From contig NC_023749.2 of assembly GCF_000499845.2 (NCBI RefSeq), positions 18,791,138-18,855,137 of the forward strand: a stretch of 64,000 nucleotides of DNA, in the 5' to 3' direction. Position numbers and translations under genes: made by a program. The DNA comes from Phaseolus vulgaris (taxonomy: Eukaryota; Streptophyta; Magnoliopsida; Fabales; Fabaceae). Shown in pieces: positions 24,890 to 34,171 of the stretch. The notes below the pieces were generated by a model. It did no database searches. It had not been told where the DNA came from and saw only the letters and a list, made by a program, of their open reading frames with translations. Position 1 is the stretch's first letter; every line of letters begins with the position of its first letter.

Positions 24890-25065
24890 TAACCTTTTCT
24901 CTCTGCACATAAGCAACAATTGACGCCGTTTGTTGCAACTTAACAAAAAAAAAACCATTTTGCATACATTTAAAAAAACATAGGGACCAAATTGATTTTT
25001 TTAAAAACCACTATATTGAATTGACTATTGACTCAAAATATAGGGACGAATAAGGTAATTATACC
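24890..25065 (-). repeat. MULE right terminal inverted repeat
   Basis: Reverse complement of the left TIR; ends ...GGTAATTATACC immediately before the target duplication TATATTTTA at 25066-25074. Confidence 0.85.
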
Positions 25066-25740
25066 TATATTTTATTCTCAAAGTTTGAAACTTTATTCAT
25101 GATTTTGATCCTTAGATTTGAATAGAAAGTATTTTTAAGCATGTGACCTAAATGATAATTCTTAACATATTTGAATGTTAGGAATAGATTTGAAATGTTA
25201 ATTGTTTTATAACATTTGTTCGTAATGATGAGATTTTTTTTATAAATATGCGATGAGTCAATATTTAGGAGAAAATATTAATAATTTTGTATGCGAGGAA
25301 TCGATATGAATGATTTTTATATATGCATCAATGTCAATTCAAGATGGAATGTTACATGTTTTTATTCATTGAAAGTACATACGAGTGAGAAGGATTAACC
25401 CCAATCCCAATTTTCTCAATTGAATAATCTAAATCGTTTACTTTGTTTTTATTAATTTCTTACATATATTCATGATAACAACCTTTCAAACAAACTTTTG
25501 CACGTCTTTTGATATTTAGTGAATATTATACCTGATATTTTAGAATTGTTCCTTGTGAGTTCGATATCGTCTTTAGGGACAACTTTACCCTTTAGAAAGA
25601 CGCGAGCAAAGGCACATTCTTTGAGAAGAAATAAGTACATCCAATTTGGGATGTTACTTAAAGAACAAAATAGCAATTAATGCTGCATGAAGTGCATCCT
25701 TCTCAATCAAGTTCATTAGACACAACATAGACATTCAAGT
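25066..25740 (+). repeat. Athila-like LTR relic, copy 2, right part
   Basis: Resumes the relic interrupted by the MULE. It matches the reverse complement of copy 1 (about 2820 down to 2340) by eye, with phrases such as ATGATTTTGATCCTTAG near 25090 and TATTTAGTGAATATTATACC near 25520. The similarity fades after about 25580, so the right end is approximate. Confidence 0.5.
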
Positions 25741-25767
25741 GAGTTGAAACTACTTAACGGTCAGAAT

Positions 25768-25815
25768 GGATTTGCAATGACTATTTTTTTCGGATTTGCA
25801 ATGACTATTTTTTTC
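25768..25815 (+). repeat. 24-bp tandem duplication next to the gypsy insertion
   Basis: A 24-bp unit beginning GGATTTGCAATGAC occurs twice in tandem (25768-25791 and 25792-25815), ending 8 bp before the 5' LTR. It is probably a replication slippage product in the host sequence. Confidence 0.85.
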
Positions 25816-25823
25816 AATGCTTA

Positions 25824-26897
25824 TGTACCGTCCCATCCTCGGGCGTTGACCAAAGTCGAAGTCAAAGCCAAAGTCGAACATATGGTGGGACCCATCCAGG
25901 GGGCCCAGGGAGGAAAGTCAATAGGTTGACCGTTTAAGGCGTCGCCAGGTTAAGGCGTCGCCAGGTTAAGGCGTCAACGGTGTCTTCCCCCGATACCCAC
26001 GGGTAGGAAAGACCGTGGAGGGGGCGACACCCTGAGGGGCCCGATACCTTAGAACAGTAAGAGAAAGGTGGCTCCAAGGCCATGGTTTTAGTGTCAGTAG
26101 GGGGTAACCTGACTCGTGAGTACCCACGCCCAGGGGAGAACCATGTGCGTAGTACGAGAGGATGGTAGGTACACTTCCAGGGTGAGTGACTAGAGGCTGG
26201 GGCGCAAGAGTTGGCACCCAGAAAGTCACCCCTTGCGCCAGATGCATTTCGAGGAATGAGGACTTACATGATGGAATATCCCTAAGTTGGGTTACGGTGC
26301 TGTAAGGCCTTCCACGTAGAATAGCGATCAAGTCAGAAGAACACATGGCAGTAAGTACTGAAACATCAAGGTGTATAAGTTTCCCTGAAAGTTTGCTAAG
26401 GTACGTTTTTATTCAGTTTTCGTTTTGAACGCTTTAAAGCACTTTAAACGCTTTAAATGCTTTGAACATTTTAAACGCGTTGAAAATTTTTAAACGCTTT
26501 AAATGCGCTTTAAGACGCTTTAAATGCCTTAGACGTTTAAAAGGGGCTTTAGACGTTTGAGACGGGGATTAAGACTCAGTTTTACACACACACTCTAGTT
26601 GCTTGCTCGCGGACCCACTGTACGCACAGGCAATTAGAGAGAAATTAATTACCCAGTTATTTTACCACCTTCAGAGCATCCATTCACGGTGCTCCGATAC
26701 GGAGGTGTGTTCTTTTGATGTTTCTCGCTTGCTGACTTGATCGTCGGAGTGCAAACGGCCGCGAGGGCGCCCCTTTGTTCACTTCTTTCAAGTACTCACG
26801 GCGGTGTAGGGTGGGAATTTGGAACAAAGACGAGGGAGTCCTTCATACACGAGTCTTAGCTACGCACGAAGCACAATCTGGTCAACTGGCGGGAACA
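25824..26897 (+). repeat. 5' LTR of the full gypsy element
   Basis: 1074 bp, TGTACCGTCCC...GGGAACA. A GGCGTCGCCAGG motif is repeated in tandem near 25937-25970. The stretch 26420-26545 has many TTTAAACGCTTT-type repeats. The U5 motif CTGACTTGATCGTCGGAGTG is at 26732-26751. It differs from the 3' LTR by small indels, including about 15 bp missing from the 3' copy near the TTTAAACGC repeats. Confidence 0.9.
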
Positions 26898-26899
26898 TT

Positions 26900-26917
26900 T
26901 GGTGCCCACCGTGGGGC
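26900..26917 (+). other. primer-binding site of the full gypsy element
   Basis: TGGTGCCCACCGTGGGGC starts two bases after the 5' LTR. It matches the site of the element at the window start except at one position. Confidence 0.75.
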
Positions 26918-27153
26918 CCGATCTAAAACATCAGTCCCACCGCAGGTGTTCAGTTCTCTAGTTGCAGTTTTCGATTCAGTTTCTTCGAGATTTTACTAAG
27001 ATCCCCCGTTCATTGTGAAATTGGTGCAATTTCACCGATTGCCTTCGGTTCGGTTCGCTGTTTGGTCGTGTTTGTTTGAGTTCGAGTTCCCCACACTTTC
27101 TTCATCCCTTGGAGTTGCACGATAGGTAGAAGAAGTTCCTGAAACCGCAGAAG

Positions 27154-28062
27154 ATGAGGTCCACGAGGCAAGGTTCGACGCGCACTGAGAGCGAAGACCT
27201 GACCATGCAACAGGTCATGGATATGGTACAGGGATTGCAGGAGGCAATGGCGGCGTTGCAGGTGGAGCAAGAGCGCATGCAGGTGGATCTTGCGGCGTCT
27301 CAGGCGAGAAATGAGGAGCTCTACTGCGCGAACAAGGAGTTGCGCCGCGAATGGCGCAACAACTCAGGGCAACGCGACATAGATGAGCCCGAGCATTTCA
27401 CTCCGCCAAGAGAGTTCTCTACGCCGTTCTCGCAGCCGATTCTAGAGACGGTGATCCCCAACACATTCGGGGGGCCTAAGGTGACTTTCACGGGGATGGA
27501 GGACCCTGAGGTGCATCTCACTGCGTTCCACACACAGATGATGCTGGTAGGCGACTCCGACGCCGTGAGATGCAAGCTCTTCATGAGCACTTTGATTGGG
27601 ATGGCCATGGACTGGTTCATCAGCTTTCCAGATTGTCATATCACATCTTTCGCACAGCTTTCACAGTTTTTTAGAGAGCAGTACCTAGCCAACAGGGCTC
27701 CACCACCAGTTTCGTACGATCTATTTGACGTAAAGCAGTATCAAGGCGAGAGCTTGAAGGAGTATATCAATCGTTTCGGGGCTCAGGTGGTGAAGACTGG
27801 CACTACAGAGGAGCCCATGATTGTATACGCATTCAGAAAGGGGGTATGCCCTGGGTCTTTCTGTGAGTCAATCATCCGCAACCGTCCCCGAACTTTTGCT
27901 GATAAGGCGCTGAGGGCGAGGTGTGCGAGAAACGCACAAGTGTTGCACCCGCACGCCCAAGAGCGCAGTCGCGTGCACAACCCGCCAGGGTCAACGAGGC
28001 CACGACGGGAAGGAAGAACCAAGACAGGAAGCACCCATACGAGGCGAGGAGACACCAGGTAA
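27154..28062 (+). pseudogene. gag: gypsy gag, N-terminal and capsid part
   Basis: An ATG opens a 302-codon frame. Residues about 15-70 form a Gln/Glu-rich coiled-coil-like stretch, followed by a Retrotrans_gag-type capsid region (MDWFISFP, then FREQYL, and YINRFGAQV) to about residue 240. Near 27900-27925 the homologous reading moves to another frame, where the basic tail and knuckle are encoded (next entry); the last 50 or so residues of this frame are therefore probably read out of frame. The protein would form particles and bind RNA. Broken by this frameshift. Confidence 0.85.
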
Positions 28063-29198
28063 GGGGGGAAGCAGAGGGGAACAAGCAGGTGAGGAAAGGA
28101 AATAGGCCGTTAAGGCACAATTTCGTGATGGAGCTGAAGGATCTTATTGTTGTGCCCAACATAGCTGACAGGTTGAGGCCGCCGATGAAGTCTGACAAAG
28201 TGGTGGGACCTCGTAAAGACTCGTGGTGCGAGTTCCACGAGGCGTTTGGGCACCATATCAACAACTTCTTGGCGCTGGGCCATCAATTGGATGAGCTCAT
28301 GAAGAATGGCTTTCTGAAGGATTATCTTGCTAGGCCTGCTACGACCGCGGCGCTAACAACGCCAGAGGAGGATCAAGCGCATGAAATGCCAATTCATGGA
28401 GAAGTGCACACCATCTCTGGTGGCTTTTCTGGAGGAGGACCCACTGCCTCTCAGCGCAAGAGGTACGTGAGGGCGGTGAACTCAGTTGTTGAGGAGGGTT
28501 CGGATGATCAGTGGGAGTCAGACCTTGTGTTCACGAAGGCTGATTTACGAGATGTTGTCCCACATGACAACGACCCTGTGGTCATTTCGGTTGTCACAGC
28601 TGGGAGAAAGGTGCATAGGGTTCTCGTCGACCAAGGCAGTTCTGCAGATGTCATGTTTTAGTCGACGTTCAATAAGTTGCAATTGTCCCCTGACTTGCTG
28701 AGGCCCTACACTGGATGCTTGTATGGGTTCACAGGGGACCAAGTTGAGGTGCGTGGCTACCTGGAGCTGAGGATGACGTTTACTGATGGAATGACGTCGC
28801 GTACCAAGAGCATCCGGTATCTAGTCGTGAATGCTAATTCAACCTACAACATTCTGTTGGGAAGGCCAACGCTGAATAGACTAAGGGCGGTGGCCTCCAC
28901 GCGCCACATGAAGATGAAGTTGCCGGATCTTAGTGGCAGGGTCATTGTGATCAAATCTGATCAAGAGGAGGCCCGAAAATTCTATGAAAATAGCTTAAAG
29001 ACAAAGAGAGGCGTGTTCATGGTGCTTGAACGATCGCCCATCTCAGCTACGCCAATGGAGGTGGAGTCCGCAGAAGAGGCGACACCTGCGAAGGCGACGC
29101 CTGTCGAGGCCTCACCCGCAGGGGCGACGCCAAAGGAAGATGCGCGCTTAGAAAAAACACCAGGGGGGCATCGCCCATGGGAGAAGTTGACAAGGTGA
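27921..29198 (+). pseudogene. gypsy gag C-terminus and aspartic protease, interrupted
   Basis: A single frame read across a TAG at 28659-28661. The first part has a basic region and a knuckle that begins CEFHEAFGHH but has Phe where the last metal ligand should be. The protease follows, with the active-site phrase VLVDQGSSAD; the TAG falls three residues behind this phrase. The rest of the protease fold (ILLGRPTLNRL) lies at about 28850-28880. The tail is rich in short repeats of Ala-Thr-Pro type. It cleaves the polyprotein in active relatives; this copy cannot make it whole. A frameshift near 29180-29200 separates it from RT. Confidence 0.8.
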
Positions 29199-29683
29199 CG
29201 CCTATAGGAGAAGATCGCAGAAACAAGTCTCGTGCAGAAAGCGTGCGAGATAGGCGACCCCAACTAGTAGTCAACGTGGTGGAGAGGCGGGTTGGTGGCA
29301 AGATATTCAAGCTAGGGCGTTTGTTGAGCCAGGAAGAACAAGACGAAGTGGCAGCGGTGATCTTGCGCCACTTAGATGCATTCGGATGGACCGCCTCAGA
29401 CATGCCAGGCATCGACCCAGATTTCTTGTGCCACCCTATGTGACAAAGGAGGAGGAAGTTCAACGAAGAGAGACGCTTCGTCGTAAAGTTAGAAACACAG
29501 AAATTGCTAAGTGCTGTGCACATCAGGGAGATACAATACCCTGACTGGCTGGCCAACGTCGTCTTGGTGAAAAAGGCGAATGGAAAGTGGAGAATGTGCG
29601 TTGACTTCACGGACTTAAACAAGGCGTGCCCTAAAGATTCGCACCCCTTACCTAGAATCGACGCATTGGTAGATAGCGCCTAG
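29177..29683 (+). pseudogene. gypsy reverse transcriptase, N-terminal part
   Basis: One frame, broken by a TGA at 29441-29443 and closed by a TAG at 29681-29683. It carries the linker in front of RT and the first RT blocks: KKANGKWRMCVDFTDLNKAC, then PLPRIDALVD. RT continues one frame over from 29692, so a one-base change lies near 29684-29691. Some residues between the linker and the RT start seem to be missing around 29443. Confidence 0.8.
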
Positions 29684-29691
29684 GGTGCAAG

Positions 29692-32562
29692 ATGATGAGC
29701 TTCTTAGACGCGTTTTCGGGGTACAATCAGATAAAAATGCATCCAAGGGATGGGAGCAAAATGGCGTTCATGACGGAGGCGTGCAGTTACTGTTACAAGG
29801 TGATGCCGTTTTGGCTGAAGAACGCAGGTGCCACTTACCAGAAACTAATGGACAAGGTCCTTGCACCCATGCTGGGAAGGAACGTGCAAGCCTACGTAGA
29901 AGACATGGTGGTGACTTCTCAGGAAAGAGGGCGACACCCCCATGACCTGGAGGAGCTGTTCGCCACAATAGCCAAGTACCGCCTCAAGTTAAACCCGGAG
30001 AAAAGCGTTTTTGGCGTCGAGGCGGGAAAATTCTTGGGATTTATGCTCACTGAGAGGGGGATAGAGGCGAACCCTGATATGTGCGCAACTATCATTGCCA
30101 TGAGAAGTCCAACCTCAGTGAAAGAAGTGCAGTAGCTGACTGGGCGGATGGCAGCTTTGTCGAGGTTCGTGTCTGCTGGAGGTGAGAAGGGCCACCCCTA
30201 CTTTCAGTGCCTCAAGAGGAGTAGCCGTTTTGCATGGACAGATGAGTGCGAAGCAGCATTGCTCAAGTTAAAGGAGTACTTGGCGACGCCGCCGGTGCTT
30301 TGCAAACCACAGGCAGGCGTCCCCCTTCGTTTGTACTTCGCTGTGACTGAGTGGGCTATCAGCTCTGTGCTGGTCCAAGAGCAGGATCAGGCGCAGAGGC
30401 CCATCTACTTTGTCAGCAAGGCTTTGCAAGGCTCGGAGTCGAGGTACCAGTCGTTGGAGAAGGCGGCATTGGCAGTGGTGTTCTCGGCCAGGAGGCTCCG
30501 CCACTATTTTCACAGTTTCACAGTGGTGGTGATGACGAACCTCCCCATTCAGAAAGTACTTCAGAAGCCAGATGTAGCTGGAAGGATGGTTCGTTGGGCA
30601 GTGGAGCTGTCAGAGTTTGATATCCAGTACGAACTCAGGGGGTCCATCAAAGGGCAAGTCTACGCAGATTTCGTCGCAGAGCTCTCGCCAGGAGGTGCCC
30701 CCCAAGAGGGGGAGTTAGGATCACAATGGATGCTCTCAGTTGATGGGTCCTCCAATCAACAGGGGAGTGGCGCGGGAATAGTCTTAGAGGGACCCAACGG
30801 GGTGTTGATCGAGCAAGCTCTACGCTTCGCCTTCAAGGCAAGCAATAACCAAGCTGAGTATGAGGCACTGATTGCTGGAATGCTCTTGGCCAAGGAGATG
30901 GGTGCGCAATGTCTCTTGGCGAAGAGTGATTCCCAGTTGGTCACAGGGCAAGTAACAGGGGAGTACCAAGCAAAGGATCCACAGATGGCTGCGTACCTGA
31001 GGTAAGTCGAAGTGTTGAAGGGAGCCTTCGCCGCTTTTGAGCTGGTGCATATCCCAAGGGAGCAAAATGCCAGAGCTGACCTGCTCGCCAAGCTGGCCAG
31101 CTCAGGCAAGGGGGGAAGGCAGAGGACAGTCATCCAGGAGACGCTCAAAACGCCGCGAAAGTTCGTGGCAGATAATAGGGTGGATGTTCTTCACATCAGT
31201 GGGGCGAGAGGAAAGCCAAGGAGCCATCACTCTCTGACTCAAGATACGACGAGGACACCCTGCATCAGCGCCTATGCGGCCTCACCCGAGGAAGAGAAAC
31301 GTGTGCAGGTGTGTGCCTTGGAAGAAGGGGATACGTGGATGACACCTTATAGACGATACATTGCAGATGGGATTCTCCCAGCAGAGCCTGGAGAGGGAAA
31401 GAGGATAAAGAAAAACTCTGCAAAGTACACTCTCATTGATGGGGTGCTATTTAGGCATGGGTTCACGCACCCAATCCTGACATGTGTGAGTGGCGACGAG
31501 TGTACGAGGATCATGTTAGAACTCCACGAGAGCATTTGTGGAAGCCACGTAGGGGGAAGATCACTAGCTTCCAAGGTGATTCGCGCGGGGTTTTATTGGC
31601 CATCAGTAAGGGAAGACTGTGTGAGATACGCCCAGCGATGCAAGCAGTGTCAGATGCACGCTGACTGGCACAAGGCGCCTCCAGAAGAGTTGAGGTCGAT
31701 TTATGGCCCGCGGCTTTTCCACACATGGGGGATCGACATTCTGGGGCCTTTCCCACAAGGCGCTTCCAAGATGAAGTATTTGATAGTCGCCATCGAGTAC
31801 TTCATGAAGTGGATAGAGGCAGAACCAGTGGCACAGATCACTGTGCACAAGGTACAACACTTTGTTTGGAAGAACATTGTGTGTCGTTTCGGGGTGCCGA
31901 GGCGTCTCATATCAGAAAATGGCACTCAGTTTGCGAGCCAACTGTTGGGAAAGCTGTGTGCGGAGGTAGGAATCAAGCAGGTGTTTGCATCAGTCGAACA
32001 CCCCCAGACGAATGGGTAGGTAGAATCAACAAATAGAGTTTTGCTGAGGGGATTGAAGCGAAGGCTTGAGAAAGCTAAAGGGGCGTGGGCAGAGGAAGTA
32101 CCAAGGATCGTGTGGGCTTACCACACCACGCCTCAATCTTCCACCATGGAGACGTCGTTCAGTTTGGTATATGGGTCAGACGCCATGATCCCGGTGGAGA
32201 TTCACGAGAGCTCACCCCGCTTTATAAGCTTTGTGACAGAGGAGTCCAACGAGGAAAGAAGGGTAAATCTAGATCTATTGGACAAGGCCAGAGAGGAAGC
32301 GAGGATAAAGACTGAAGCTGTGAATAGGAGAGTGGAGCATCAATATAGATCTAAGGTGAAGCCGCGGCAGTTCCGAGTAGCTGACTTGGTCATGCAGAAG
32401 GCTCATCCTTATGAGTTGGAGAACAAGTTGTCTCCCAAATGGATCGGACCCTTCAGAGTAACCGAAGCCAAAGGAAATGGTTCGTACAAGTTAGAGACTC
32501 TAGAAGGGGGCCCCATCCCACGCAGCTGGAATGCCGCCAATTTAAAATTTTATTTCAGTTGA
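29692..32562 (+). pseudogene. pol: gypsy pol: RT C-part, RNase H, second RNase H and integrase
   Basis: One reading frame with three in-frame stops (TAG 30133, TAA 31003, TAG 32017). RT: SFLDAFSGYNQI, then YVED at 29893-29904, where the first catalytic Asp of the usual YxDD is Glu. RNase H of the normal pol type spans about 30330-30630. A second, archaeal-type RNase H spans about 30720-31110 with a full D-E-D-D set: SVDGSS (Asp 30742), NQAEYEAL, AKSDSQ and NARADLLAK. Integrase has its H-C zinc region ending CKQCQ and the core Asp at 31735-31737. The second core acid reads Glu in LISENG (31915-31917). The third, Glu 32023-32025, lies just after the TAG. A chromodomain is not apparent. Stops plus altered RT and integrase residues make this copy inactive. 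Confidence 0.9.
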
Positions 32563-34171
32563 AAATTATGAAGCACACAGTTGTAAAGGGGACACTCTTT
32601 TTCCCTCTCGGGGGTTTTTTAATGAGTTAACCCAAGTAAAAAGAAGTTCAAGAAAACTTTGTCTCAGTTTTCCCTCCCACACAATGTAAAAGACAAAAAA
32701 AAAAACAAAGGGAGCGGCGTCGCCAGGTGTAGGCATCGCCAGATAAGGGAGCGGCGTCGCCAGGCGTAGGCGTCGCCAGATAAGGGAGCGGGCATCGAAA
32801 TCGAAGCAAGTAACGGGAGCAGACGCTCATGCGTGGGCGTCAAGTCAAAAGGTACGCTCAGTATAAGTTAAAATCCGGGAGTCTAGTCCCTGAGCAGGGG
32901 TTAAGGGATTCCTTCGAGACGCCCCCTCCTTAGGTAGGAATAGCTAGCCCCGGTGTCTGATGTTTAGACACCTCGCAAGGAAGTGGCAGGGGGCGTTTCC
33001 TTCGAGTGTGGGCATCAGACAGTAAGAAGTTTCAGAGCAGTGGAGAACCAGGTCACTTGGTGCAGACACACGCAATTAAGGAGAAGCGTCATCCTTTGGG
33101 AAACCTTCTCCTTAGGCGTAATCACCTAAATACCTTGTCATCTTGGTGTTTAGACACACCATGGACGATACGGCGATGTTTCCGACACGCCTCTCCCTGG
33201 GCATGGGTACCAAGAACACTGATCGCCTTGGTGTTTTCAGACACCCTGAGGACGAAACGGCACTACCCCAGGGTAGGCCTCTCCTCAGGCGTGGGCACCA
33301 AGCGCGCAAAGATAAGGGCTAAGTTGCCTTGGTGTTTAGACACCCCGTGGATGATACGACGTTGTTGTAATAGGCCTCTCCACGGGCATGGGCCCCAAAG
33401 CGCGACTTTGTCCCAAGTGTTTAGACACACTGAGGACGATACGACCTCGCGTTCAGCGGGTCTCTCCTCGAGTGTGGACACCCAGTACTGCAAAAGATAA
33501 GTCCTCCCTCGCCCTCGAGCGCTGGCGAGGGTATAGAAGGGCAATGAAAGAACAAGTTGAAACTTTTGCAAGTTGAAGAGGCAAAAGAAAATCAAAGAGT
33601 AACAAGAAGAAGCGTGAAGAGCACGAGTTATCAAAAGCCGTAAAGACAAGAGAAGTCCTCCTTCACCTTTGAGTGATGATGAGGCACGAAGTTAAGTCCT
33701 CATATGTCTTTGGGCGATGATGAGGTAGGCGACGCCTTCATGAGGTAGATTCCTCGCAGATACGAAGGCCAAGTGAAGTTTGAAGCAAAGAGATCAAGAG
33801 AAGGGTATGCATCACGACTTAGAAAGGAAGAGTAAAAGAGAAAATCACGTGCTACCTAAAGAGTTAAAGGCAAAGTGACGAAGAGATACATCGAAGGTAA
33901 GTACCAGTTACGCCTTTGATATAGTAAAGAAAGCAGAAGCAGATAAAGGTGCAAGAGAAGCTAAGAGCGAACAAGAATTTAAAGATAATGTTCGAATGGC
34001 ATTTAAATAAGTAAAGTTGGGTATCAGAGTTACAGATAGTTCAAATGTTGTAAATACAACTTTACAAAGAAGATGAAATCAATTAAGTACTGCTCATTCC
34101 CCGAGGTTGAGGGGCACCACCTTTCCATCAACAATTTGGTTGCCGGGGTCACAATTTGAGGTGTTAATCTC
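32563..34171 (+). repeat. gypsy non-coding spacer with tandem repeats
   Basis: Between integrase and the antisense ORF. A 37-bp unit with GGCGTCGCCAGG is repeated at about 32708-32785, and the same 12-mer occurs in tandem in both LTRs. Four units of about 83-99 bp start near 33143, 33226, 33325 and 33412; each opens with the small palindrome GGTGTTTAGACACC or a variant and contains GAGGACGA or GTGGACGA and CCTCTCC phrases. From 33600 to 34171 the sequence is purine-rich with no repeat recognised. Confidence 0.75.

Larger units (their letters stand above)
20088..25065 (+). mobile_element. Mutator-like element (MULE) with complete ends
   Basis: The terminal inverted repeats start GGTATAATTACCTTATTCG at both ends and extend about 175 bp (20088-20262 and about 24890-25065). 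They are flanked by an exact 9-bp duplication, TATATTTTA (20079-20087 and 25066-25074), the length expected for Mutator insertion. Inside are a decayed MURA-type transposase (21480-23390), a GRF-type zinc-finger gene on the opposite strand (24275-24608) and a gypsy LTR (20776-21470). The N-terminal half of the transposase is missing, so the element could move only with help from another copy. It sits in an Athila-like LTR whose uninterrupted paralogue is at 2304-3350. Confidence 0.9.
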
